In this document: positions 1-8,054 of the stretch, piece by piece
How positions within the stretch are numbered: the first letter of the stretch is position 1
Layout of the letters: each line of letters begins with the position of its first letter
Source of the DNA: DASXMT01 sp963755985
GTDB taxonomy: Bacteria > Actinomycetota > Acidimicrobiia > Acidimicrobiales > RAAP-2
Reading direction: 5' to 3'
Length of the DNA stretch: 64,000 bases
Assembly (NCBI GenBank): GCA_963755985.1
Contig: CAVWLO010000002.1
Coordinates: 248,001-312,000 of the forward strand
Notes under the pieces: generated by a model
Told to the model about the DNA's origin: nothing
The model's input: the letters and a program-made list of their open reading frames with translations, nothing else
Database searches by the model: none
Position numbers and translations under genes: made by a program

Positions 1-796
1 GCCTGTCGGTGGGTGCGTGGACCAGGTATTCGGGCAGCGAGGTGATGGCGAGGTGGTAGTCGTCCTGGATCTCGTTGACCTCGGCGATCACCCGCCCAAG
101 CCAGGGTTGGGGCCGTTGATGATCGGTCCCGTTCATGAACAACAGCGGAGCGCGCGGCTGGAGGAAAGGCCCCATCTCCTCGACATGGGCCCGGAGCCGC
201 CGGACCAAGGCCTTGGCGTCGTCGGGTATGGCTGCGCCGTTCCCGTATCCCGCCACCAGATACTCGGCCCGGACCCGGGATCCGTCGGGCGCCTCCCACC
301 AGAATGCGGTGGTGTCGACGGCCGAGGGGACGCCCCGCCACACCACCGTGTGCTCGAACCCGGCCTGCCGGAGGATCTGGGGCATCTGGGCGATATGGCC
401 GAACATGTCGGGTAGGTAGCCGACGTCCATCACCCCGCCGAAGGCCGCGCCCCGGCTGATGCCGGCCTGGAGGTCCCGGATGATGGTCTCGCCCGAGACC
501 AGGAACTCGTCCATCAGGATGTACCACGGGCCGACGGTCAGCCGTCCGGCCGCGGCGAGCGAGCGTAGCCGCTCCTCGTTCTCAGGACGGATGGCCAGGT
601 AGTCGTCGATGATCGCCACCTGCCCGTCGAGCAGGAACTCCGCGAAGGACGGGTCTCCTTCCAGCAGGTCGAGCAGGTCATCGACGAGATGGACGAGTTT
701 CAGCCGGAAGGTCTGGAACGGGTCGTACCACTCACGATCCCAGTGGGTGTGGGGGACGACGTCGATCTGGAGCGGCTCGCCGCTGGGGCCGGTCAC
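1..796 (-). CDS. Glycoside hydrolase family 38 alpha-mannosidase, N-terminal part (runs off the window)
   Basis: Hydrolyses alpha-mannosides. About 265 residues of the N-terminal catalytic domain are visible and the reading frame continues past position 1. The diagnostic GH38 motif HTHWDREWY lies about 16 residues from the start; its His and Asp are metal ligands in the family. GYLPDMFGH, where the family nucleophile Asp sits, follows about 115 residues later. The start chosen is the GTG at 796-794, which overlaps the stop of the upstream small gene (GTGA), so the two are probably translationally coupled. There is no signal peptide, so a cytoplasmic enzyme is likely. Family assignment is firm; the substrate is not known. 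Confidence 0.9.
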   Translation of the reverse strand, partial: MTGPSGEPLQIDVVPHTHWDREWYDPFQTFRLKLVHLVDDLLDLLEGDPSFAEFLLDGQVAIIDDYLAIRPENEERLRSLAAAGRLTVGPWYILMDEFLVSGETIIRDLQAGISRGAAFGGVMDVGYLPDMFGHIAQMPQILRQAGFEHTVVWRGVPSAVDTTAFWWEAPDGSRVRAEYLVAGYGNGAAIPDDAKALVRRLRAHVEEMGPFLQPRAPLLFMNGTDHQRPQPWLGRVIAEVNEIQDDYHLAITSLPEYLVHAPTDR

Positions 797-1047
797 GGGG
801 CGAGTGGACCGTGTTCCGCTTCGTAGCGCTTGAGCTCCTCGATGATCCGGGTCTGCTCGGTCGCCGTGGCCGGTGTACCCCGTCCCGCGTGTTCGGCGTA
901 GACGAATGCCCCGAGATCGTGCAGTAACCCGTCGGCTCGCCGCTTGGCCTGGGCCTCCTCCAGCTTGGCCTGGCCGGCTTTGCCAGCCTCGCTGGCCTTG
1001 GCCAGCCCGACCTCGGCCTGCGCCTTCACCTTGTCCATCAACCCCAT
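793..1047 (-). CDS. Small Ala/Lys/Glu-rich helical protein coupled to the GH38 mannosidase
   Basis: An 84-residue protein starting MGLMDKVKAQAEVGL. The first half is rich in Ala, Lys, Glu and Gln with heptad-like spacing and is probably a coiled coil. The second half contains KRRADGLLHDLGAFVYAEHAGRG and ends EAEHGPLAP. I recall similar short proteins in other actinobacteria but no function. Its stop codon overlaps the mannosidase GTG start, so the two are probably co-expressed. A start at the second Met (MDKVKAQ) is also possible. The reading frame extends further upstream through the tandem-repeat region, but that extension is compositionally unlike a protein and was left out. Confidence 0.6.
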   Translation of the reverse strand: MGLMDKVKAQAEVGLAKASEAGKAGQAKLEEAQAKRRADGLLHDLGAFVYAEHAGRGTPATATEQTRIIEELKRYEAEHGPLAP

Positions 1048-1189
1048 AGCTGTGTCCTTTCTGCTGTCCCGCTGTCGCCGCCGGATTCCGGAATATCGAA
1101 CGGCCACACCGTGGATGTACTGCTGGCACAGAAGCGTACGCGGAATCGAGCCAGGTGTCTGGCGGTGGGCGTCCAGGAGGAGGACCATG

Positions 1190-1372
1190 AGTGCCCGCCA
1201 GGCCGGTGGCCGGTCGCTCGCCAGGCCGGTGGCCGGTCGCTGGCCGGGTCGCTGGCGGGGCCCCCACCGGGTCGCTGGCCGGGCCCCCACCGGGTCGCTG
1301 GCCGGGTCCTCGCCGGGTCGCTGGATGGGTCCTCGCCGGGTCGCTGGATGGTCGCTGGCCACGCCGGTGGCC
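1190..1372. repeat. Degenerate tandem array between divergent genes
   Basis: About ten imperfect copies of GGTCGCTGGCCGGG-like units, with variants in which CACCGGGTCGCTGG or CTCGCCGGGTCGCTGG recur. The array fills the space between the divergently transcribed small helical gene and the acyl-CoA synthetase. Every frame is open here because of the composition, which creates spurious long open frames on both strands. No protein-like sequence is evident. Confidence 0.75.
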
Positions 1373-1374
1373 GG

Positions 1375-1380
1375 GATAAT
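1375..1380 (+). promoter_or_regulatory. Possible -10 hexamer (GATAAT) upstream of the acyl-CoA synthetase
   Basis: GATAAT stands out in this G+C-rich stretch and lies 35-40 bases before the leader ORF and 58 bases before the synthetase ATG. No convincing -35 element is visible at 16-18 bases upstream; that position is inside the repeat array. Confidence 0.3.
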
Positions 1381-1415
1381 TGCAGTGTTAGTGTTCGGAT
1401 TTCCAGGAGGCGCTG

Positions 1416-1436
1416 ATGCACGGACCTGCAGCATGA
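1416..1436 (+). CDS. Leader ORF of six codons (MHGPAA) overlapping the synthetase start
   Basis: A perfect AGGAGG (1405-1410) is five bases before this ATG, whereas the synthetase ATG at 1433 is 22 bases away. The ORF reads Met-His-Gly-Pro-Ala-Ala-stop, and its TGA (1434-1436) overlaps the synthetase start as ATGA. This arrangement would load ribosomes onto the leader and hand them to the synthetase by coupling, and could allow attenuation. Expression is inferred only from the ribosome-binding site and overlap. Confidence 0.4.
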   Translation: MHGPAA

Positions 1437-2995
1437 ACGAGGTCCGCTCGTGGCGTGCCCACATCGGGCACGGGTCCACCTTCGACATCGCTGACCTGTC
1501 GGCCGCGGGCACGTTGGTCCACGCCTGGTTGTCGAGGTGGGTTGCGGCACCGGAGGCGCCGGTCCTCTTGGACGGTGGGGCCGGGTCACCTCTGGTCGCC
1601 GGCCATGGTCACAGGACGGGGGAGTGGTGGACGGGATCCGAGCTCGAGGCGGCCACTCGCCGCGCCGCCGGCCGCCTGGTCGGTGCCGGCCTGGTCCCGG
1701 GCGACCGGCTCCTCTGGTCAACCAGCAGTTCGGTGGCCACCCTCGTGGTGCACATCGCCGCCCTGCGAGCCGGGTTGGTGGTCGTTCCGGCCAACACGGC
1801 CTACACCGCCCGGGAGATCGCCCACATCGTCACCGACGTCCGCCCGGTTGCCGCCGTGGTCGACGACGGCCGGCGGGGTCAGTGGGCCACGGAGGCGGCG
1901 GGTGGCGCGCTGACCGTGTTCGGCCCCGAGCTCGATGGGCCTGACCACGACCCAGGACTGCTCGACGCGGCGCGTCCTGAGGACCCCGCCCTCATTGGCT
2001 TCACCTCGGGCACTACCGGGGCGCCCAAGGGCGCCGTGCTCAGCCACGCGAACCTCTTGGCCAGCGTCGAATCGGTCCGGGCGGCCTGGCGCTGGGTGCC
2101 CGATGACCGGCTCGTGCACTGTCTACCCGTCTTCCACGCCCATGGCCTGTGCGTCGGCGTCTACGGCACGCTGTCGGCCGGAGCATCGGCCGTGCTCCTG
2201 CCCGGTTTCGATCCCGATTCGGTGCTCGATGCTGCCGACCGCTACTCGGCCTCGCTGTTCTTCGGGGTACCCACCATGTACCACCGATTGGCCGGGTCGG
2301 AACGGGTGGGGGAGTTGGGCCGCCTCCGCCTCTGCGTCTCCGGCTCAGCCCCCCTCGCGGCCGAGTTGCATCGGAGGGTCTCGGACGCCACCGGCCAGGC
2401 CGTGCTCGAGCGATACGGGATGACAGAGACGCTCATGAACGTCTCGAACCCCTACGACGGGGAGCGCCGACCGGGATCTGTCGGATTCCCCCTGCCGGGG
2501 GTAGAGGTCGGGCTGTCCGACGACGAGGAGATCCTCGTGCGCGGACCGAACGTCTTCGGCGGGTACTGGGAGCGCCCCGAGGCGACTGCCGCTTCGTTCT
2601 CGCCCGATCCGCTGGGCGGCCGGCCCTGGTTTCACACCGGGGACCTGGGAACGGTGAGCGAGGACGGCTACCTCTCCATCCTCGGGCGATCCAAGGAATT
2701 GATCATCAGCGGCGGCTACAACGTCTATCCGGCCGAGGTCGAAGCCGTACTGCTCGGGCATCCGGACGTGCTCGATGTGGCGGTGACGGGAACGGCGTCC
2801 GACGAATGGGGCGAGGTGGTCACCGCCTGGGTGGTCACCGGTCATGACGGGCCGGCACCCGTCGGCTTGGCCGAGTACGCAGCCGGGAGGCTGGCACCCT
2901 ACAAGTGCCCGCGGCTGGTACACGTGGTGGGGGAACTTCCCCGCAACGCCCTGGGCAAGGTCGTGCGCGCCGAGCTACGTGTGAGGCCGGAGTAG
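1433..2995 (+). CDS. Malonyl-CoA synthetase-like acyl-CoA ligase (ANL superfamily)
   Basis: A 520-residue AMP-forming ligase that would activate a carboxylic acid with ATP and CoA. The P-loop-like A3 motif FTSGTTGAPKGAVLSH is followed by VHCLPVFHAHGLC, ERYGMTETLMNVSNPYDG, FHTGDLG and the C-terminal NALGKVVRAEL with the catalytic Lys. The TETLMNVSNPYDGERRPGSV segment is close to what I know of MatB/ACSF3 malonyl-CoA synthetases, so malonate or methylmalonate is the favoured substrate; a medium or long-chain acid is the alternative. The ATG at 1433 was chosen because it overlaps the leader stop and because the upstream in-frame sequence is repeat-derived. The next gene begins 10 bases after the stop. 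Confidence 0.85.
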   Translation: MNEVRSWRAHIGHGSTFDIADLSAAGTLVHAWLSRWVAAPEAPVLLDGGAGSPLVAGHGHRTGEWWTGSELEAATRRAAGRLVGAGLVPGDRLLWSTSSSVATLVVHIAALRAGLVVVPANTAYTAREIAHIVTDVRPVAAVVDDGRRGQWATEAAGGALTVFGPELDGPDHDPGLLDAARPEDPALIGFTSGTTGAPKGAVLSHANLLASVESVRAAWRWVPDDRLVHCLPVFHAHGLCVGVYGTLSAGASAVLLPGFDPDSVLDAADRYSASLFFGVPTMYHRLAGSERVGELGRLRLCVSGSAPLAAELHRRVSDATGQAVLERYGMTETLMNVSNPYDGERRPGSVGFPLPGVEVGLSDDEEILVRGPNVFGGYWERPEATAASFSPDPLGGRPWFHTGDLGTVSEDGYLSILGRSKELIISGGYNVYPAEVEAVLLGHPDVLDVAVTGTASDEWGEVVTAWVVTGHDGPAPVGLAEYAAGRLAPYKCPRLVHVVGELPRNALGKVVRAELRVRPE

Positions 2996-3005
2996 GTTCG
3001 CGGGC

Positions 3006-3464
3006 GTGCGCATCGCCTACGGCACGGATGAGGAGACACCGGTCACCCGGGCGATCGCCGACCACCTGCGGGAGTCGGGCCATGAGGTCGTCGAGGTGGC
3101 CCACGACGAGGAGTGGCCTGAGGTGGGGCGACTGGTGGGCGAAGCGGTGGCCAGCGGCCACGCCGACCGCGGCATCGTCTGGTGCTTCACCGGCACCGGC
3201 GTGTCCATCGCCGCCAACAAGGTGAGCGGCATCCGGGCTGCTCTCTGCCCGGACGCGGCCACCGCCTCGGGGGCCCGCCGTTGGAACGACGCCAATGTGC
3301 TCGCCCTCGGTCTGCGCCTGACCGCTGGGACGGTGGCGGAGGAGATCGTGGGGGCGTTCCTGGAGGCAGAGGTGGATCCAGCCGAGCGTGCGGCGATCGG
3401 CCGGGTTGAACCGTTGCCGATCCGCTCAGGACCGCTCCAAGCGACGAGCTGTCCAAACCGGTGA
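3006..3464 (+). CDS. RpiB/LacA family sugar-phosphate isomerase
   Basis: A 152-residue cytoplasmic protein of the ribose-5-phosphate isomerase B fold. The family active-site segment appears as WCFTGTGVSIAANKVSGIRA, with the Cys at the position of the RpiB catalytic base, followed by ARRWNDANVLALGLRL. RpiB enzymes interconvert ribose 5-phosphate and ribulose 5-phosphate; related proteins act on other sugars, and the Phe after the Cys departs from the usual CGTG. It starts with GTG at 3006, shortly after the ligase stop, and its TGA overlaps the GTG start of RNase HII, suggesting one operon from the ligase to rnhB. Confidence 0.8.
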   Translation: MRIAYGTDEETPVTRAIADHLRESGHEVVEVAHDEEWPEVGRLVGEAVASGHADRGIVWCFTGTGVSIAANKVSGIRAALCPDAATASGARRWNDANVLALGLRLTAGTVAEEIVGAFLEAEVDPAERAAIGRVEPLPIRSGPLQATSCPNR

Positions 3465-4624
3465 CCGCGCCGGCTGCCAAGGATGGTAGCTCGAAGGCGG
3501 GGGCGACAAACGGCCGTGCCTCGAACGGCCGAGCGACAAGGGCTGGAGCGACAAAGGCTGGAGCAAAGGGCGGAGCGACAAAGGCTGGAGCAAAGGGCGC
3601 CAGGGAGCAGGGCGGAACCGCACGGGGAGCACCAGCGAAGTCTCGATCAGCGAAGTCTCGATCAGCGAAGAGTCGGACGGCGAAGAGTCGCAAACTACGG
3701 ACGGTCCGCTCCCGAAAGGTGACCATCCCGGCACGGCCGGTGATCACTCTGCCCGATGACTCGCTCGAACGGTCCCTCCGAGCCGAGGGATGCCGATGGG
3801 TGGCCGGACTCGACGAGGTGGGACGCGGGGCATGGGCGGGCCCAGTGTCGGTTGGCGTCGCCCTTACCCCCGTGGGAATGCCGTGCCCCGAAGGCCTGCG
3901 CGATTCCAAGCAGGTGCCCGAAGAGGATCGGGAGACCATGTTTCCCCTGGTGGCTGACTGGTGCCACGATTGGTCGGTGGGCCACGCCAGCCCAGAGGAG
4001 TGTGATCGATGGGGCATGACCATCGCACTGCGCTTGGCCGCGCACCGAGCCATGGCCGGGTTGTCGGTGATGCCCGACGTGCTGTTGCTCGACGGCCAGT
4101 TCGACTACGTCACGAAACCAAGTCACAATGGCCACTCGGGCGATGATCAGCAGTCGGGCGATGATCATCAGCCAAGCGAACATCAGCAGCCAAGTGATGA
4201 TCAACAGCCAAGTGATGATCAACAGCCAAGTGATGATCAACAGTCAAGCGGTGATCTGCGGTCAAGCGGTGATCTGCGGTCAAGCGGTGACCAACAGCCA
4301 AGCGATGATCGGCAGTCAAGCGCTGCCGAGCAGCCAACTGAGGATGAGCTACGCGGCATCGAGGCTGAGCTCCTGGCCCTACCGCCGGTCAAGACGGTGG
4401 TGCGCGGCGACGGGAGCTGCACGGCTATTGCCGCTGCATCGATCCTCGCCAAGGTGACCAGGGACAGGCTCATGCGGGACCTGTCGGAGAGCTTTCCCGC
4501 CTTCGACTTCCACCGCAACAAGGGCTATCCGACTCCTGTCCATATGACCGCGCTCGCTGGCTGCGGACTGACCTCGATCCATCGTCGGTCTTGGGCGTTT
4601 GTCGATACCATGCCCTTTCGTTGA
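3461..4624 (+). CDS. rnhB: Ribonuclease HII with a basic N-terminal extension and a repeat insertion
   Basis: Cleaves the RNA strand of RNA-DNA hybrids and misincorporated ribonucleotides. The core is complete: GLDEVGRGAWAGP with the catalytic Asp-Glu near residues 118-119, LLLDGQ near 210, RGDGSCTAIAAASILAKVTR near 314, and FHRNKGYPTPVH. At 387 residues it is much longer than the usual 200-250. Residues 1-90 are an Ala/Lys/Arg/Ser-rich tail (TKAGAKG and AKSR repeats). Residues about 222-303 are a hydrophilic insertion of near-identical QPSDDQ and SSGDLR hexapeptides placed between DGQ and VKTVVRGD, at a surface loop position. The 18-bp repeat unit keeps the frame. The GTG start overlaps the rpiB-like stop. 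Confidence 0.9.
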   Translation: MTAPAAKDGSSKAGATNGRASNGRATRAGATKAGAKGGATKAGAKGAREQGGTARGAPAKSRSAKSRSAKSRTAKSRKLRTVRSRKVTIPARPVITLPDDSLERSLRAEGCRWVAGLDEVGRGAWAGPVSVGVALTPVGMPCPEGLRDSKQVPEEDRETMFPLVADWCHDWSVGHASPEECDRWGMTIALRLAAHRAMAGLSVMPDVLLLDGQFDYVTKPSHNGHSGDDQQSGDDHQPSEHQQPSDDQQPSDDQQPSDDQQSSGDLRSSGDLRSSGDQQPSDDRQSSAAEQPTEDELRGIEAELLALPPVKTVVRGDGSCTAIAAASILAKVTRDRLMRDLSESFPAFDFHRNKGYPTPVHMTALAGCGLTSIHRRSWAFVDTMPFR

Positions 4625-4697
4625 CCTGAAGAGGGCCGGTGACACTGCAAGTCGGACGAAGCACGTCCGGGCCTCTCACCTGGGAGATTCTTCAGGT
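4624..4697 (+). terminator. Nested inverted repeat just after rnhB
   Basis: ACCTGAAG (4624-4631) pairs with CTTCAGGT (4690-4697). Inside it, AGAGGGCCGG (4630-4639) can pair, with one mismatch, with CCGGGCCTCT (4667-4676), and CGGAC/GTCCG (4653-4657 / 4665-4669) forms a competing inner hairpin. The structure begins at the rnhB stop codon. No T-run follows, so it is either an actinobacterial-type terminator or a structured 3' element. Confidence 0.4.
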
Positions 4698-4784
4698 TCC
4701 TCCAAGCCGCTGCCGCGGCCCTGGACTAGAACAAGATGGTGACCCCGTGTCGGCCGGAGCTATGAGTCCCCTCGGGACGAGTTG

Positions 4785-5723
4785 ATGGCCTACTTCCTGG
4801 CCGTACTGGCGTCGTTTACCAACGCGTTGAGCGCTGTCTTCCAGCGGATCGGTGTCCAGAACGCACCGACCGACACGACCATGAGCCTGAGCCTCATCCG
4901 CTACGCGCTTCGGCGCGGCATTTGGCTAGCGGGGGTAGTCCTCATCGGGGCCGGCTTCGTCCTTCAGGCCGTGGCCCTTCGGTTCGGGCAGTTGAGCTCG
5001 GTTCAGCCGATCGTCACGACCGAGCTGCTGTTCTTGGTGCTGATCCTGGGCGTGTGGTTCCGCTACCACCTGGGTTGGCGTGAATGGGCGGGGTCGCTGG
5101 CCGCGGCCGGCGGACTGGCCGCGTTCCTCGCCATAGCCGAACCCGGAGGAGGAAACTCGGTGCCGGGGATGAGCGGCTGGACCGAGGTGTTCATCGCCAT
5201 CGGCGCGGCCGTTGCTCTGACTGTGGCCCTCGGCTTCACCGGGCCTCGCTGGTTCCGGGCGTCGATGTTCGGCGCGGCGGGAGCACTCATGTTCGCCCTC
5301 AGTGCCGCGCTGACCAAGGAGTTCACCACGCTCGTCACCGAGGGATGGGGTCACGTCTTCACCCAGTGGGAGCCTTATGCCATGGCCGCCGCAGGCGTGC
5401 TGGGGTTCTTCTTCGCCCAGAGCGCCTACCACGCCGGTCCGATCACTGCGTCCCAGGCGACGTTGACCATCATCGACCCGCTGGCCAGCGTGCTGATCGG
5501 CGTGTGGCTCTTCGGCGATCGCCTGCGGACGGCCGGCTGGCGGGGACCAGTCGAGGCCCTGGCCATGTTGGTGATGTTCGGTGGCGTCTTTGTGTTGTGC
5601 CTGTCCCCGCTGGTCGCCGGCACCAAGGATGAGTCGCACGGGGACCACCTGGTTCGCCAGGCGAGACGGAAGCAGCCCAAGGGACTCGATCAACAGCCAA
5701 TGGATGCGCCACTGGCGCCGTAG
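4785..5723 (+). CDS. EamA/DMT-like membrane transporter
   Basis: A hydrophobic protein of about 312 residues with eight to ten predicted membrane helices, for example FLAVLASFTNALSAVF at the N-terminus and VEALAMLVMFGGVFVLCLS near the end. The internal pseudo-duplication of the drug/metabolite transporter superfamily is suggested by two segments of LQAVALRFGQLSSVQPIV and AYHAGPITASQATLTIIDP type, each at the end of a helix pair. The last 40 residues are a hydrophilic tail. The start could be TTG at 4782 or ATG at 4785; ATG was chosen and no strong ribosome-binding site favours either. The substrate cannot be deduced, and the gene stands alone with about 150 bases on either side. Confidence 0.7.
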   Translation: MAYFLAVLASFTNALSAVFQRIGVQNAPTDTTMSLSLIRYALRRGIWLAGVVLIGAGFVLQAVALRFGQLSSVQPIVTTELLFLVLILGVWFRYHLGWREWAGSLAAAGGLAAFLAIAEPGGGNSVPGMSGWTEVFIAIGAAVALTVALGFTGPRWFRASMFGAAGALMFALSAALTKEFTTLVTEGWGHVFTQWEPYAMAAAGVLGFFFAQSAYHAGPITASQATLTIIDPLASVLIGVWLFGDRLRTAGWRGPVEALAMLVMFGGVFVLCLSPLVAGTKDESHGDHLVRQARRKQPKGLDQQPMDAPLAP

Positions 5724-6112
5724 GCGAGCGGAGGAGAAAACTCGGCTGCCTCACGCTCCGTGACAGTTGATCACAATCGAACCTCCCGGATTCGCTGAAC
5801 GGCACCTGGCCGCTCGAGGTCGGCATTGGTGTGCTCCGTCTCCGGTCGGGCTTGTTCCGCCCGCCTCTCGGCGAATCGGGGAGTCCTTCGGCGTCGGTTT
5901 CGCCGGGACGTGGGCAGAAACCAACTCGGCGGCTCCGCTGCAGGCGCCCGAGCCGGCAGAACCCACAGGCAGTTGGTGGGCCAACGACCAGTCACTCTGC
6001 GTGGCCGAAGTTGGAGATGGCAGGCAGGCGGACGACTTCGTGCTCAGCCATCCAGCCCGACGACTTCGTGCTCAGCCGTGAGACAGGGGCTACCCGCGCC
6101 GCGATACTTCGA
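5724..6112. other. Gap without a recognised gene; contains a 19-bp direct repeat
   Basis: About 390 bases between two convergent genes. Several short frames are open but none has a protein-like composition or a ribosome-binding site. GACGACTTCGTGCTCAGCC occurs twice, at 6031-6049 and 6059-6077. No hairpin terminator or promoter was clear. Confidence 0.5.
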
Positions 6113-7087
6113 TCAGTCGGCGCCAGGGGCCAGCACGGCGCGGAGGGCTCTGTCCAGATCAGGGTAGGTGAAGTCGAACCCGATAGCTGTCAACCGGGCT
6201 GGTATCGCACGCTGTCCGGTCAAGAGCAATTCGTCGGCCATCTCGGTACCGAGGACGAGCCGGAGCGCCGACTTCGGGACCGAGATGAGGCACCAGCGTC
6301 GGACGGCTCGGGCGATGGCTGCACTCAGTTCGGCGTTGGTGACCGGCGTGGGAGCGGTGGCGTTGACCGGTCCGGAGAGGCTGCCGTCGACGAGGGCCCG
6401 GAGGATCACGTTGATTTCATCATCGAGGGTGATCCAGCTCTGGTACTGGGTGCCGGGACCCAGCTTGGCCCCCAACCCCAGCTTGAACAACGGCAGCTGT
6501 TTGGCCAGCGCGCCGCCTGCGCTGCTGAGCACGATCCCGCTCCGTAGGTTGACGGTCCGGACGCCGGCATCGCCAGCGGGCGCTGTCGCTCGCTCCCACA
6601 ACCCGGACAGCTCGGCCAGGAACCCGGACCCCTGGGGTGACTCCTCGGTGAGTGGCTCGCTCCCGCCTTCCCCGTAGTACCCGACCGCCGACCCGCTGAT
6701 CAGCACCGGCGGACGTGGCGCCAGCTGCAACAGGGAGGCGACCAGTAGTGCCGTCGAATCGGTCCGGCTTTCGAGCACGACTCGCTTGCGCTCCGGCGAC
6801 CAGCGCTTGTCGCCGATCCCGGCACCGGCCAGGTGCACCGCGCCGTCGAAGGGCCCGGCGGCCTCGAGCCCGTCGAGGTCGATCACCCCCTGGCTCGGGT
6901 CCCAATGAACGTCGGTGGAGGCGGCGACTGCGGCCCTGACCGAGATCGGTGTGGGGGATGTCGGGACGCCAATGGGATGCTCGGTCGGCCGCCGTACCAG
7001 CCGTGTGACCCGGTGGCCACCGGTGGACAGGCGCCGCAGGAGCGCCGTGCCGATCAGCCCGCTCGAGCCAGTGACAAGAATGTTCAC
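6113..7087 (-). CDS. TIGR01777-family SDR epimerase (SDR39U1-like)
   Basis: A 324-residue NAD(P)-dependent short-chain dehydrogenase-like protein. The Rossmann motif NILVTGSSGLIGTALLRRL opens the protein, and the family signatures GAVHLAGAGIGDKRW and SGSAVGYYGEGG follow, with the Tyr near residue 140. The C-terminal domain contains FVPKSALRLVLG-like and ELLLTGQRAIPARL sequence typical of the family. The reaction is not established for this family; sugar-nucleotide or isoprenoid roles have been suggested. The GTG at 7087 was chosen because it overlaps the stop of the upstream hydrolase (GTGA) and because extending upstream gives non-homologous residues. Confidence 0.85.
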   Translation of the reverse strand: MNILVTGSSGLIGTALLRRLSTGGHRVTRLVRRPTEHPIGVPTSPTPISVRAAVAASTDVHWDPSQGVIDLDGLEAAGPFDGAVHLAGAGIGDKRWSPERKRVVLESRTDSTALLVASLLQLAPRPPVLISGSAVGYYGEGGSEPLTEESPQGSGFLAELSGLWERATAPAGDAGVRTVNLRSGIVLSSAGGALAKQLPLFKLGLGAKLGPGTQYQSWITLDDEINVILRALVDGSLSGPVNATAPTPVTNAELSAAIARAVRRWCLISVPKSALRLVLGTEMADELLLTGQRAIPARLTAIGFDFTYPDLDRALRAVLAPGAD

Positions 7088-7878
7088 GGGGCGCTGCCAA
7101 CAGAGCACGCGGCGCGATCGACCGTCCGCCGTACGAGATGGGCGAAGGCATCGGGATGGGACAGGTGGGCACCGTGCCCTGCATCAGGGATTTCGATCAG
7201 CTCGGAGCCCGCCACGTGGTCCAACAGCCACTGGACGCCGCCGCGTTGTCTCGGGTTGGAGTGCCCGCCCCTCCCGAACACGGCGGGCAGGACGAGGAGC
7301 CTGACGTCGAAGGGAGGTTCGTCCCCTCGGATGGAACGAATCTCCGCAGCGAGGGCGGGACCGTCGCCCCGCCGGTCGTCCTGGGCCGCCTCGGAGAGTC
7401 GCTCCCAGGCCGAGTTGCCCATGACCCGCCGGTAGAACTGCTCGCTGACCACTGTCGGATCATCATCGATCGTGCTCCCCGCCGACGGCCTAGCCCCGGG
7501 TATCGAGAGCCAGGGCAGGGGCGGTTCGTAGGCGGCGATGGCCTGGATGCTCGAGTCCGGCTTGTTCCACAAGGCGGCTCCGAGGGTGACGGTGCCGCCA
7601 AAGCTGTGCCCGATCACCACCGCCGGTCGGCCGCCGATGACCGCGAACAAGTCGTCGATGTGGCCGTCGAGGGAGTGGGCAAGAGGGGTGACGTCACGGG
7701 AACGGTGATACCCACGGCGGTCATAGGCAATCGTGTGGAGGTCGGGAAGCCTTCTGATGACCCTGGAGAAGCTCGAGGCCCGATCGAGAGAACCATGGAC
7801 CAACACGACCACCGGGTCACCTGCTCGCCGATCCGAGGGAACATGCTCGTCGACGACTAGACCGCTCGGGTGCTCCAT
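7084..7878 (-). CDS. Alpha/beta hydrolase
   Basis: A roughly 264-residue alpha/beta hydrolase. VVVLVHGSLDRASSF is the oxyanion-hole strand, VVIGHSFGGTVTLG the nucleophile elbow (Ser), and DAGHGAHLSHPDAF carries the catalytic His. No lid domain or signal peptide is obvious. The ATG at 7878 (MEHPSGLV) is preferred; the frame is open to 7959 but that part runs into the intergenic repeats. It is coupled to the epimerase gene by a four-base overlap. The substrate is unknown. Confidence 0.8.
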   Translation of the reverse strand: MEHPSGLVVDEHVPSDRRAGDPVVVLVHGSLDRASSFSRVIRRLPDLHTIAYDRRGYHRSRDVTPLAHSLDGHIDDLFAVIGGRPAVVIGHSFGGTVTLGAALWNKPDSSIQAIAAYEPPLPWLSIPGARPSAGSTIDDDPTVVSEQFYRRVMGNSAWERLSEAAQDDRRGDGPALAAEIRSIRGDEPPFDVRLLVLPAVFGRGGHSNPRQRGGVQWLLDHVAGSELIEIPDAGHGAHLSHPDAFAHLVRRTVDRAACSVGSAP

Positions 7879-7924
7879 GACTCGCCCAGCCTGCCAGCTG
7901 AAGCGGGTCGGGCCAAGACAGTGC

Positions 7925-8035
7925 CCCTCGTCAGCATCGGCTGGGACCCTCGTCAGCATCGGATGGGCCCCTCGTCAGCACTAGAGGGGCCCCTCGTCGA
8001 GCATCGGATGGGCTTTCATCCAGCATCGGGCGGGC
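7925..8035. repeat. Imperfect tandem array between divergent hydrolase genes
   Basis: About five degenerate copies of a 22-24 base unit with the core CCTCGTCAGCATCGGATGGG. It occupies nearly all the space between two divergently transcribed alpha/beta hydrolase genes and must therefore contain or flank both promoters. Confidence 0.75.
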
Positions 8036-8054
8036 AACCCGCGTACGCTCGGCC

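Noticed and set aside
944..1432. N-terminal extension of the acyl-CoA synthetase frame
   Set aside because: The extra 163 codons run antisense through the small helical gene and the repeat array, and are not protein-like.
5767..6081. 104-codon forward ORF between the DMT permease and the epimerase
   Set aside because: No ribosome-binding site, domain or codon-position bias was apparent, and it includes the duplicated 19-bp segment.
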